A stretch of DNA of 44,021 bases from Oceanobacillus damuensis (GTDB taxonomy: Bacteria; Bacillota; Bacilli; Bacillales; Amphibacillaceae). The stretch's first letter is position 1. Each line of letters opens with the position of its first letter. The notes below the pieces were generated by a model that was not told the origin of the DNA, searched no databases, and worked only from the letters and a program-made list of their open reading frames with translations. Below, in pieces: positions 9,264 through 17,823 of the stretch. The stretch is taken from the NCBI RefSeq assembly GCF_001618145.1, contig NZ_KV392045.1, forward strand, positions 32,764 to 76,784, written 5' to 3'. The position numbers and the translations under genes are program-made.

Positions 9264-10196
9264 ATGCAGTCTACAGGTAATAATATTAAACAGGCATTAA
9301 ATGAACGTGGCGGATTTCACGTTTGGTGGCGTCTCATCCGTCCACATACACTTACAGCCTCCTTTGTACCCGTTTTTGTCGGGACAATGATCGCTTTTAA
9401 TGAAGATACAATTAATTGGCTGCTCTTTTTTGCCATGTTAGTTGCCTCGCTGCTTATACAGGCTGCGACCAATATGTTCAATGAATATTATGATTTTGTA
9501 CGCGGATTGGATACAGACCAGTCAGTTGGAATTGGTGGTTCCATTGTTCGTGATGGAATTGCCCCGAAAAAAATCCGTAATCTTGCCTTTACCTTCTACG
9601 GTATATCAATACTTCTGGGTGTCTACATCTGTATGGCTTCCAGCTGGTGGATTGCAGTTATTGGTTTAGTTTGTATGGCTTTCGGCTATTTATATACAGG
9701 AGGGCCTCTTCCAATATCCTATACCCCATTTGGAGAATTATTTTCAGGGGTTTTAATGGGGACGGTAATTATCGGCATTACTTACTTTATCCAAACAGGT
9801 ACAGTTACTGCCGAAATGATCTGGATTTCCATTCCAGTTACGATATTCATCGGCAGTATCAATCTATCCAATAATATTCGCGACCGTGATGGAGATGCGT
9901 TGGGAGGCAGGAAAACAATCGCTGTTTTGATAGGCAGAGAAAGCTCAATTACATTACTGGCAATTTTAATGCTTTTTGCGTATGTAATTACTGCCATATT
10001 AATCGTTCTCGGTGTTTTGCCTTTTTGGTCACTAATCACCTTCTTCAGCGCGTTAAAAGCACGTGAAGTCATCAGGGATTTCCGCGGCAAAACCGAACCG
10101 ATTGAGATGATGCCTGCAATGGCTGCAACCGGCAAAACGAACACGATTTATGGCTTTCTTTTAGGCATATCACTGCTTCTTTCAGAGCTGATCTGA
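9264..10196 (+). CDS. menA: 1,4-Dihydroxy-2-naphthoate polyprenyltransferase (MenA)
   Basis: MenA attaches the polyprenyl tail to DHNA in the membrane. The 310-residue protein is a UbiA-family prenyltransferase with about eight or nine TM helices. The first Asp-rich motif appears as NMFNEYYDFVRGLDTD (about residue 72) and the second as NLSNNIRDRDGDALGGRKT (about 202), both needed for Mg-prenyl diphosphate binding. The N-terminal WWRLIRPHTLTAS is typical of MenA. ATG 9264 follows AGGGGG at 9 bases. It is divergent from the other men genes and is followed after 55 bp by yteA. Confidence 0.96.
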   Translation: MQSTGNNIKQALNERGGFHVWWRLIRPHTLTASFVPVFVGTMIAFNEDTINWLLFFAMLVASLLIQAATNMFNEYYDFVRGLDTDQSVGIGGSIVRDGIAPKKIRNLAFTFYGISILLGVYICMASSWWIAVIGLVCMAFGYLYTGGPLPISYTPFGELFSGVLMGTVIIGITYFIQTGTVTAEMIWISIPVTIFIGSINLSNNIRDRDGDALGGRKTIAVLIGRESSITLLAILMLFAYVITAILIVLGVLPFWSLITFFSALKAREVIRDFRGKTEPIEMMPAMAATGKTNTIYGFLLGISLLLSELI

Positions 10197-10251
10197 CAGC
10201 AATTGTTTCATATGGGAATGCCCCCTCCGTAATGAAAGGAAGGATGAGATT

Positions 10252-10608
10252 ATGAGCAATCAACTCAGCAAAGAAAAGCTTGCATATTTTAAAGAAAAAC
10301 TATTGCAAATGAAAAAGGATACAGAACAGGAAATGGAACCCAACGGCAAGAACGGGCCAAATGAGTCCATCCAGGAACTTGCTGACTACGATAACCACCC
10401 AGCAGATATGGGTACCGAACAATTCGAGCAGCAGCGTGATGCCGGATTGGATCTCATGCGCCAGGATCGATTAAAAGAAATTGAAGATGCGCTTGGGCGA
10501 ATTGAAGACGGCACTTACGGTCTCAGTGAGAAATCGGGCAAACCGATTCCGGAAGAAAGACTGGAAGTAATGCCAATTGCAAGAAACTTAGTTGAAGAAG
10601 AGGAATAA
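10252..10608 (+). CDS. yteA: DksA/TraR-type protein without zinc-finger cysteines (YteA-like)
   Basis: This encodes 118 residues of coiled-coil followed by the DksA/TraR C-terminal signature. The signature is degenerate: IEDGTYGLSEKSGKPIPEERLEVMPIAR (given in parts: residues about 83-110) holds the usual framework, but all four zinc cysteines are gone, and the protein contains no Cys. The central acidic ADYDNHPADMGTEQFEQQRD (about 45-64) is characteristic of the Bacillus YteA group. GGAAGG precedes ATG 10252. In B. subtilis yteA also follows menA, supporting the name. Its function is unknown; DksA-like binding to RNA polymerase is only an inference. Confidence 0.85.
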   Translation: MSNQLSKEKLAYFKEKLLQMKKDTEQEMEPNGKNGPNESIQELADYDNHPADMGTEQFEQQRDAGLDLMRQDRLKEIEDALGRIEDGTYGLSEKSGKPIPEERLEVMPIARNLVEEEE

Positions 10609-10613
10609 TACAC

Positions 10614-10648
10614 AAATCCACCCTTACTGATGGTAGGGGTGGATTTTT
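10614..10648 (+). terminator. Terminator of menA-yteA
   Basis: AAATCCACC (10614-10622) pairs with GGTGGATTT (10638-10646), followed by T residues, 6 bp after the yteA stop. Confidence 0.85.
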
Positions 10649-10742
10649 CATTTCATAATGTGTTTCCAGTTATCAGGAAGGTCATATGTCACTACAAGTT
10701 CGTAAGAGGTCACCTTAGGGGATTTGTCGTTTTACATAATAT

Positions 10743-10770
10743 AAAAAGTACAGAGGCTGTTTCACCTCTG
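10743..10770 (-). terminator. Probable terminator of the large subtilase gene
   Basis: On minus, CAGAGG (10770-10765) pairs with CCTCTG (10756-10751) around an 8-base loop and is followed by TACTTTTTAT. It lies about 30 bp after the subtilase stop; the stem is short. Confidence 0.6.
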
Positions 10771-10800
10771 CACCGTCTATCAGATTATGGTAAATAAGTT

Positions 10801-13800
10801 TTACTTACCGTTACCTCTGCCCTTGCCCTTATCTTTTCCTTTTCCTTTGCCGCTATCTTCTTCACCAATATACAATTTACCTTCAGCCTGTTCACGTGTT
10901 TCATTACCGAAATCGTCAACAGCTGTTACTTCGATGACAGCACCATCTGCCACGATATTGCCAGGTACAGTCCAATATCCGACATAATGTCCCTCAGATG
11001 TTTCCGTTAATGGTAAATCAGTTACATTGGAAAGGTTGCCTCCTAGATTGGTTAATGGCATATGCACTGCAAATGTGGCAGTCAGGCCTGATTCACTATC
11101 AAACTCTATTGCGACTGTTTGACCTGCTTCAAGCTGTTGATCTTCAGACGGAACCAGGTTCTCGATTGCAGGTGCCGTGTAGTCTGCAGCAATTGTTATT
11201 GTCTCTGCTGTTGTGTTTCCTGCCGCATCAACAGCAACTACTTCAATTACATTCTCACCTTCTTCAAGAATCAGGCGTTTCGAGTAGCTGCCGTCTGTAA
11301 AGGATGCATCTTGGCCGTTAACCTCTACAGACTCAAGATGCTCATCTGAAACAGTTCCTTCAACAGTAACGGTTTCACGATTCGTCATGTTCCCGTCCAG
11401 TGGGCTATCGACTGTAAGTTCAGGTGAAACCGTATCGAGTGTAACGGTAACTGCTTCTGATGTTGTTGCATCTTCACCATTCACTACGGTTACTGCGGTA
11501 AATTCATTTTCCCCTTCTGTTAGTTCTGTTGGAATAGCAAAAGTACCCTCATCACCAACCTCAGCAGTACCAACTTCAGTTCCATTGTTCAGTAATTTGA
11601 CAGTTGTTGTTGAAGATGCTGTTCCTTCCACAGTAACTGCAGCATCATTTGTTACAAGACCATCTGCCGGCGAGGTAATTACAGAATCTTCCACTCCATA
11701 TGCCACACGTGCACGGATCATGTAGTTACCTTCGGATGCAGGTGATTGTGACCATGCTCCGCCAACATACTGATAACTGCGTCCCGCATTTGTCCCATTT
11801 TCATCTGTAGCCAAGCCAGGTGCATATGGGTGCGGATCCGTCTGCATATAAACCATATAGAAATCGCCTTCAACCTGGATGGAATGCTCTCTTAAGTCGA
11901 CAACGGTCCATTCGTCCAGGCTTCTTACGGCTGTCGCATCAAAAGGTCCTGCAATTCTTTGCCCAGGAGTTCCATCAGATCCTGCAGCATCCCATACTTC
12001 AACAGCGAACTCTGTTCCACCAGGATTTGGCCAGTCTGTACCATGGAATTGGAACACACCATCTGTTACAATCGCAGATTCCTCATTATCCGGTAAGGAC
12101 ATTTTCACGGCCCAACCGTTTCCGGCATCATAAAATGCACGGGCATTTTCTGCTGTTCCGTCGTCATAGCCAATTTCCCCGCCTGGGACTGTATAAAATG
12201 GGTCAAGTTCGATATTTAAGTCGAAATCCTCGTCAAGTTCTATTTCAATTTCCTGACCATGGAAGTCTCTTGCCATTACTTTCAGTGTATATGTCCCATT
12301 GTATCCAGTTAATGCATAATTACCTTCTGAATCGGTTTCTACAGGGGTAACATTCGCATCTTCAACGAGCAGCAATGTTGCTCCTTCAATCGGGTTTCCA
12401 GAGTTAGAGCTTGTCACTGTTCCACGTATTGTTGATTGTTCCAGCTCTTCAAGTACAAAGTCAGCAACGACCGTTTCATCTTCACCCAATGATACGGACT
12501 GCTCCTGTGCCTCGAATCCATATGCTTCTGCAACAACCGTAAAGTCACCAGCAGCATGCATAAACGAATAGGTCCCATTTGCTGGATTAGTAGCTGCAGA
12601 ACGTCCACTTTCAAGCACACTTACTTGCGCACCCAACGGAAGCAGCATCGGATGAATCCCTTCATCATCACTTAATGATAAAGATTCAATTTCAGCCATG
12701 CTAGGCTGCATATTATCAGGGTCTACTTTTTCTTCTTTAATGACATCACTTGTACTGTTTTCCACTGCACCAATTGACGAAGCTTCTTCTATTTCCAGTG
12801 AAGTGTCTGACAATCCTACATCATCAATATACCATCCATCTCTGAGCACACTTCCATCCGTATCCAGGTTAAACGCAATATATACGCGATCACCAGCATA
12901 TTCAGACAGATCGATTTCAACCGTTTCCCATTCATTATTTACATCTGTTATACGGAGAAGCTGTGTCCAGCTATTCTGATCCGTAGAAATGTAAACATGG
13001 CCATAATCCCAGTTTCTTTCAATGTTATACCAATGACTAAACTGCAGATATGATTCTCCTTCAGGTAAGTCAATCGGGGGCATCATAAGCGTTGAATCCT
13101 CATTGTTCGTATATGCTCCGTCTGTGTTTGTCGCATAGACGTATTCCCCTGAGTATGCTTCACCTGGACCAGAAGTTGGAATACCGTGATTCCAGCTGTT
13201 ATTATCTGTGCCAAATACTGTCCAGCCTGCAGGGTTCGTCTCAAAGTCTGTAAAATATCCTACAGTGATTCCTGGATAAACCGCTACGACATAGTCTTCC
13301 GTAATTACTTCATTATTACCGAAATCGTTTATAACAAAGTGATATGTGAAAGAATCACCTGTTATATCTTCACCGGGAATAGTAGCTGCATATTCACCAG
13401 ATTGGTAATCTCCCGAGACGCGTCCTGCCTCAATCGATTGTCCCTCCCCATACACAACTTCTACGGAAGCAACACTAATATTATCGGAAACCTGGATCGA
13501 TAAATCGAGATCCATTCCTTCATACGTTTCGATTGGTGACACATGTTCAAAAATTGGCGCTTCTGTATCTTCCCCTTCTTTCGTTACTTGCCCCTCTATT
13601 ACACCAAGACCAGATACTAAAGAGGAAACAGCATCATAACCATTAACTAAGCCATATCCAAAACCATTATTTGGGGATTCTGTATATTGACTGTTTGTTA
13701 AAGGTGTCGCTGTATTCATGATAATCTCTTCCAGGTTATCAACAGTCAGACCAGCATTTGCCTGTTTCATTAAAGCTACTACGCCAGACACAGCAGGACC

Positions 13801-15126
13801 GGACATGGAAGTCCCATTCCAGCCACCTTCATAACCGCTTCCTGGTACCGTAGAACGAATATTTACACCAGGTGCTGAAATGTCCGGTTTGATTTCATCA
13901 TACGGGGAGGGTCCCACTAATGAAAAGCTTGCCAGTTCATCATTGATGTCCGTCGCTCCAGTTGCAAAAGACTCTGGATAGTTTGATGGAGCAGCAACTG
14001 ATCCAGGAGTAGGAGTCCCATTACCTGCAGAAAACTCTGGGAATATTTCTGCTGCTCTCCATGCAATTACAACATCTCTGTACCATTCATCAAGTCCAGG
14101 GCCTCCACCCCAAGAGTTATTGACGACATCGGGCGCCTTTGTCGCATCTCCACCTGGAGCCAGTAACCATTCTGCTCCAGCAATCAGATTTACATCAGTC
14201 CCACTGCCAGCCGCATTTAATCCTTTAACAGAGATCCATTTGGCTCCAGGAGCGACACCGACCTGATTGGAACCATCCGGCTCACTTCCTACCATTGTAC
14301 CGGTTACATGTGTACCGTGCCCATGGTCGTCATAAGCAGGCGTTTGCCCATTTACAGCATCGAAAAAGCTGTACGTATGATCTACTTCACCGGTTGCTGC
14401 GTCATAGCCGCGATATTGTTCAGCAAGTCCGGGATGATCAAACTGTGCTCCCGTATCGATACTTGCTACAACAGTCCCTGTACCATCAATTCCCATATCC
14501 CATACTCCAGGCGCCCCAACGCGTTCCACATTCCATTCCACGTTAGCGATTTCCGAGTTTGGTGTTTCCGCTTCTTCTGAAACAGTTACTGCAGAAACCT
14601 CGCGCGTTTCATTTGGCAGGATTTTCTCAACTTCGGTAAAAGCAGCAATTTTTTCTGCTACTTCTCTAGTTGCAGTTACCGCCAAACCATTGACAATATG
14701 AAAAGACTGGAGATCTTCTGCGTTCCCTTTTTCCACTTCCTCCTCCACATATTCGATTACATTCTGCTGGGATGTTAAAGAAATGGATTTCAACTCTGCA
14801 ATGACAGCAGATCGTTGAATATGTTCCGCTTTTTGTGCGGAAAGGTTCGCCCTATCGGCACTTGCTTTAGCATTATTCGCCACTTTTTCAACATCTGCTT
14901 TTTCATGGAATTTTACAAGGAATGTCACTTTTTCATTGTCTGTAAATTGTGTCTGTAGCCGATCACTCACTTTTGCCTCTGTTACGTTAAGAGTATCATT
15001 TAAAGAGTGATGCGCTTTGTCGCCAGATTGCGCAAGAACGGCACTTGGAGCAATGAATGAGAATGTCATTAATACTGCTGCCGCAATACTGAATGCTTTT
15101 ACTTGACGTTTTTTCTTCCGTCTCAC
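10801..15126 (-). CDS. bpr: Large secreted S8 serine protease, bacillopeptidase F-like
   Basis: The 1441-residue product is close to B. subtilis Bpr in size and plan. Residues 1-33 are a signal peptide (RRKKKR, then a hydrophobic core ending AVLAQ), followed by an I9-like propeptide to about 180. The S8 domain (about 195-510) has the triad Asp224 (SIDTG), His270 (HGTHVTG) and Ser440 (GTSMSGP), with oxyanion Asn369. An immune-inhibitor-A-like domain (about 625-775), two carboxypeptidase-regulatory-like repeats (about 830-970) and Ig-like repeats (about 1160-1330) follow. The end is a Gly/Lys-rich tail (KGKGKDKGKGRG), perhaps for binding an anionic wall. GTG 15126 is chosen because GAGGAGG sits just upstream; the ATG 19 codons earlier has no ribosome site. 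It is a monocistronic extracellular protease. Confidence 0.93.
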   Translation of the reverse strand: MRRKKKRQVKAFSIAAAVLMTFSFIAPSAVLAQSGDKAHHSLNDTLNVTEAKVSDRLQTQFTDNEKVTFLVKFHEKADVEKVANNAKASADRANLSAQKAEHIQRSAVIAELKSISLTSQQNVIEYVEEEVEKGNAEDLQSFHIVNGLAVTATREVAEKIAAFTEVEKILPNETREVSAVTVSEEAETPNSEIANVEWNVERVGAPGVWDMGIDGTGTVVASIDTGAQFDHPGLAEQYRGYDAATGEVDHTYSFFDAVNGQTPAYDDHGHGTHVTGTMVGSEPDGSNQVGVAPGAKWISVKGLNAAGSGTDVNLIAGAEWLLAPGGDATKAPDVVNNSWGGGPGLDEWYRDVVIAWRAAEIFPEFSAGNGTPTPGSVAAPSNYPESFATGATDINDELASFSLVGPSPYDEIKPDISAPGVNIRSTVPGSGYEGGWNGTSMSGPAVSGVVALMKQANAGLTVDNLEEIIMNTATPLTNSQYTESPNNGFGYGLVNGYDAVSSLVSGLGVIEGQVTKEGEDTEAPIFEHVSPIETYEGMDLDLSIQVSDNISVASVEVVYGEGQSIEAGRVSGDYQSGEYAATIPGEDITGDSFTYHFVINDFGNNEVITEDYVVAVYPGITVGYFTDFETNPAGWTVFGTDNNSWNHGIPTSGPGEAYSGEYVYATNTDGAYTNNEDSTLMMPPIDLPEGESYLQFSHWYNIERNWDYGHVYISTDQNSWTQLLRITDVNNEWETVEIDLSEYAGDRVYIAFNLDTDGSVLRDGWYIDDVGLSDTSLEIEEASSIGAVENSTSDVIKEEKVDPDNMQPSMAEIESLSLSDDEGIHPMLLPLGAQVSVLESGRSAATNPANGTYSFMHAAGDFTVVAEAYGFEAQEQSVSLGEDETVVADFVLEELEQSTIRGTVTSSNSGNPIEGATLLLVEDANVTPVETDSEGNYALTGYNGTYTLKVMARDFHGQEIEIELDEDFDLNIELDPFYTVPGGEIGYDDGTAENARAFYDAGNGWAVKMSLPDNEESAIVTDGVFQFHGTDWPNPGGTEFAVEVWDAAGSDGTPGQRIAGPFDATAVRSLDEWTVVDLREHSIQVEGDFYMVYMQTDPHPYAPGLATDENGTNAGRSYQYVGGAWSQSPASEGNYMIRARVAYGVEDSVITSPADGLVTNDAAVTVEGTASSTTTVKLLNNGTEVGTAEVGDEGTFAIPTELTEGENEFTAVTVVNGEDATTSEAVTVTLDTVSPELTVDSPLDGNMTNRETVTVEGTVSDEHLESVEVNGQDASFTDGSYSKRLILEEGENVIEVVAVDAAGNTTAETITIAADYTAPAIENLVPSEDQQLEAGQTVAIEFDSESGLTATFAVHMPLTNLGGNLSNVTDLPLTETSEGHYVGYWTVPGNIVADGAVIEVTAVDDFGNETREQAEGKLYIGEEDSGKGKGKDKGKGRGNGK

Positions 15127-15210
15127 ATTGTTTCCTCCTCTCGATTTGTAAAGCCTTACATTTTCCAGCTGGCTATTCGACATTTGGACATGTGAAAAAC
15201 ACCGTAACCC

Positions 15211-15253
15211 CCCTCTGCAACATAATCATGTCGAGTCTCGAGCCATTGCGGTG
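15211..15253 (-). promoter_or_regulatory. Hairpin and possible leader peptide upstream of bpr
   Basis: On minus, CACCGCAA (15253-15246) can pair with TTACGGTG (15218-15211) with one mismatch. The 3' arm contains GAGGGGGG followed by GTG, which opens a nine-codon frame (VFFTCPNVE) that ends about 60 bases before the bpr start. It might be a leader peptide or simply a 5' structure. Confidence 0.35.
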
Positions 15254-15254
15254 T

Positions 15255-15282
15255 ATATTACAAACTCATGCTGTTGGTGCAA
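15255..15282 (-). promoter_or_regulatory. Candidate promoter of bpr
   Basis: On minus, TTGCAC (15282-15277), a 16-base spacer and TAATAT (15260-15255) precede the gene by about 125 bases. The boxes are fair but not strong. Confidence 0.45.
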
Positions 15283-15299
15283 GTATAGTAGATTGATAG

Positions 15300-15651
15300 A
15301 TGAAAGCCTGTCGATTCATGTCAACACTATTCTGAATTTTCTAAAACAGGAATATTGTAGTATTTTTTCCCTGTTCTTTTCAAACTCTTTTGCTCTTCCC
15401 ATTCGCTTATGTTCAAACAGATTGTTGGCATAGGTGAGTTTATTTCCATTAAGGTACTTTTTTCCTTATATCCACGCCTTAAAAATGATTAAATTATCCT
15501 AAAGATTACATTCAAAGTTTCTTTATGTTTTCTTTTCTTTGGAAAACCAGGTATACATACCTGAACATAAGTAGTTGGATATAATTCATAAGCGGTTCAT
15601 TATATCCATTACAATAATATGTATAGCGTTTTATACCTAGTAAGTGTGATC
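15300..15651. other. Gene-free stretch upstream of bpr, with one perfect dyad
   Basis: No coding potential was seen here; the sequence is AT-rich. The only clear element is CAGGTATACATACCTG at 15548-15563, a perfect 7-bp dyad with a 2-base centre that looks like a repressor operator. No promoter or gene could be tied to it. Confidence 0.5.
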
Positions 15652-15685
15652 AGCCGGTAAATCCCTGATTCAGGACTTGCCGGCT
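15652..15685 (-). terminator. Probable terminator of the M42 peptidase gene
   Basis: AGCCGG (15652-15657) pairs with CCGGCT (15680-15685) around an internal CCTGATTCAGG palindrome, about 20 bp after the peptidase stop. The T run on minus is absent, so assignment is uncertain; a T run exists on plus. Confidence 0.45.
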
Positions 15686-15703
15686 ATTTTCACTTCATCG
15701 TAT

Positions 15704-16762
15704 TTAATCTTCCAATGGATTTAGACTTTCTTCGCCAGTCATATTGGCAATCATCGTTACGAGCAGATCGATTTCCTCTTCCATATCTTTTATGCTCGCC
15801 GTTTCAACAGGAGAGTGCATATACCGTAGTGGTAAAGAGACTAATGATACCGGGACTCCCTTCCCGGTCAATCGCATTTTATCTGCATCCGTTCCTGTCA
15901 TTCTTGGAGTCAGTTCATATTGTACATCCATATTCAGCTTTTTCGCCGCCTGTTCAAGCAATCTGTTTATTTTAACATTAATCGGTGCACCTTTTGCGAG
16001 TACAGGACCACCTTCAAGTCTGATGTCCCCATACTTATTTTTATTGACGCCAGGATAGTCCGTAGCGAATGTCACATCACAGGCAATTGCCATGGTTGGT
16101 TCTATGCCTGCGGCTGCAAAATACGCTCCGCCCATATTCGTTTCTTCATTGACAGTACTTGCAGCATACACGCCAACCTTCACATCTTTTTCAGCTAATT
16201 GTTTAAGTACCTCCGCAACAATGAAAGCCCCTGTACGGTTATCTAAACCACGTCCAGCTACATAGCGGTCCATCAGAATTTCCGGTTCGGTTTTATAAAC
16301 GCCAAGGTCTCCTATTTGTACATGTTTTGCAGCTTCCTCTTTTGATTTGTAACCACAATCGATAAACAGATCTTCAAGTCCAAAATCGTTTTTCAGTCCC
16401 CCATGGTGCTGAGCATTAACACCAATCACACCGGTTACAGTCCCCTTATAGCCAAGTATTGTAACCCGCATTCCTACTGCAGCTTTTGGATTGATTCCAC
16501 CCATTTTATCGAAATGTAAATAACCATCAGCATCAATCCGATTGATAACGAGTGCAATCTCGTCACAGTGCCCTGCAAGCAATATTTTAAATGGTGCATC
16601 CGGATTCAATACACCAATCGCATTACCTGCATTGTCCGTCCGAACTTCATGTGCAAAGTCTCTCACATAGTTTATCCATTTTTTCTGAATTTCCATTTCC
16701 ATACTTGATGGAGAAGCAGTTTTCAATAATTCAAGTAAAAACTCCTGATTTGGTTGAGCCAT
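15704..16762 (-). CDS. M42-family metallo-aminopeptidase (YtoP-like)
   Basis: This 352-residue cytosolic protein has all landmarks of M42 peptidases (endoglucanase M-like, FrvX): the first metal His in LLAGHCDEIALVI (about residue 65), the bridging Asp in GRGLDNRTG (about 170), the Glu pair NEETNMGGA (about 202), ACDVTFATDYPG (about 225) and the last metal His in RYMHSPVE (about 311). These proteins form dodecameric tetrahedra and trim peptides. ATG 16762 is preceded by GGGAGGAAA. It is monocistronic. Substrate preference (Glu, Leu or Lys type) cannot be told from sequence. Confidence 0.9.
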   Translation of the reverse strand: MAQPNQEFLLELLKTASPSSMEMEIQKKWINYVRDFAHEVRTDNAGNAIGVLNPDAPFKILLAGHCDEIALVINRIDADGYLHFDKMGGINPKAAVGMRVTILGYKGTVTGVIGVNAQHHGGLKNDFGLEDLFIDCGYKSKEEAAKHVQIGDLGVYKTEPEILMDRYVAGRGLDNRTGAFIVAEVLKQLAEKDVKVGVYAASTVNEETNMGGAYFAAAGIEPTMAIACDVTFATDYPGVNKNKYGDIRLEGGPVLAKGAPINVKINRLLEQAAKKLNMDVQYELTPRMTGTDADKMRLTGKGVPVSLVSLPLRYMHSPVETASIKDMEEEIDLLVTMIANMTGEESLNPLED

Positions 16763-16897
16763 CTTATTTCCTCCCAGAACGTTTGATTTATCCTACATGA
16801 TAGCAAAAATTCATCTGGAGAGCACTTTTGTTTACTGCCTATTCAATAATGGGTACACTTCTAGTAAAAGTTTTTTTAAATACGAGGAGTGTGGCCA

Positions 16898-17446
16898 ATG
16901 AATCTGAATGACTGGTTTGAAAAAGGGTTGAACCCGGATCTTTATATTGAATCGATGGAAACGCACAAAGAGGATTTACTCCATATCTATGATCACTTCA
17001 TCTTACCGAATGATGAACCGTTTTTCGAGCTAGTACGGGAGCGCAATCTTCGGGCCATTGTACTGACGGAAGACTGGTGCGGGGATGCGATGCTTAATAT
17101 CCCAATCCTAATGAAGCTTTCCGAAGCAGCAGGAATACAGGTACGTATGCTTTTGCGGGATCAGAATCTGGAATTAATGGACCAGTACCTGACAAATGGC
17201 AAGTCCCGTTCTATTCCGATTTTCATCTTTATTGATCGGGACGGCAATGAAGTTGCAAAATGGGGACCAAGAGCAGCAAAAATACAGGAATTCGTCGATG
17301 ATTCCCGCAGTAAGCTTCCACCACAGGATGCAGAGGATTTCAAGGAAAAGTCCAGTGAGATGTATATGTTCATGACAAAGTCCTTCCGTGACCATACTGA
17401 GTTTTGGACAGATGTTTATGACAGTTTAAAAGACACGCTGAAATAG
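16898..17446 (+). CDS. Thioredoxin-fold protein with a single active-site cysteine
   Basis: The product is 182 residues. The central part, ILTEDWCGD-type (VLTEDWCGDAMLNIPIL, about residues 48-64) to RSIPIFIFIDRDG (about 103-115, with the cis-Pro), is a thioredoxin fold like the thioredoxin_9 group. The usual CxxC is CGDA here, so the second cysteine is absent and a monothiol or non-redox role is likely. The C-terminal 50 residues are helical and charged. ATG 16898, preceded by GAGGAG at 8 bases, is preferred over a codon three triplets upstream. It is followed by a long repeat and stands alone. Confidence 0.8.
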   Translation: MNLNDWFEKGLNPDLYIESMETHKEDLLHIYDHFILPNDEPFFELVRERNLRAIVLTEDWCGDAMLNIPILMKLSEAAGIQVRMLLRDQNLELMDQYLTNGKSRSIPIFIFIDRDGNEVAKWGPRAAKIQEFVDDSRSKLPPQDAEDFKEKSSEMYMFMTKSFRDHTEFWTDVYDSLKDTLK

Positions 17447-17672
17447 CTCGAACAAAAGCGCAAGTGCCCGTTTAGGGACGTACGGACTGCGCTCCGAACT
17501 GTAGGGTGGTTCGACTTGTCGAACATTCCTACGTAGGAGATAAAGGAAACACGACGAACGGAGAGAGTCGATGTTGACTTATCGTACGGAGGTGAAGGAA
17601 GTCTCGCTAGTCCCTGGGCGCTGGAGCTGGCCGTGGCTGTTTATGTGTAAGAATTAATTGCTGTCAAAATTT
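17446..17672. repeat. Large palindromic intergenic repeat, family C
   Basis: This GC-richer 220-bp block has no coding sequence. Its ends are complementary in pieces: AGCTC, AGCGC and GGGAC near 17444-17481 match GTCCC, GGCGCT and GAGCT near 17610-17628. Internal complementary pieces (CGTACGGA, CTCCG) also occur. The last 45 bp (TTAATTGCTGTCAAAATTTA core) recur at 29893-29922, and the first 20 bp (AACAAAAG-GCAAGTGCC) recur at 29408-29425. It resembles repeats widespread between genes of halophilic Bacillaceae; this last point is from memory. Confidence 0.75.
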
Positions 17673-17692
17673 ATGCTTTCTAATTTTACCGA

Positions 17693-17723
17693 AAAGTAAC
17701 AGTTTTTCTGCTGTTACTTTTTT
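17693..17723 (+). terminator. Terminator downstream of the thioredoxin-like gene and repeat C
   Basis: AAAGTAACAG (17693-17702) pairs with CTGTTACTTT (17711-17720), followed by T residues. It would end transcripts from the thioredoxin-like gene that cross the repeat. Confidence 0.75.
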
Positions 17724-17823
17724 CATTATCTGATGAGTTGCAGCCCAATACGCCTTATATGACTGAATAACTTACCTGTTCCGGTAAATACTATCTGAAA
17801 ATTGACGATTCCAAGGTGAAGTT

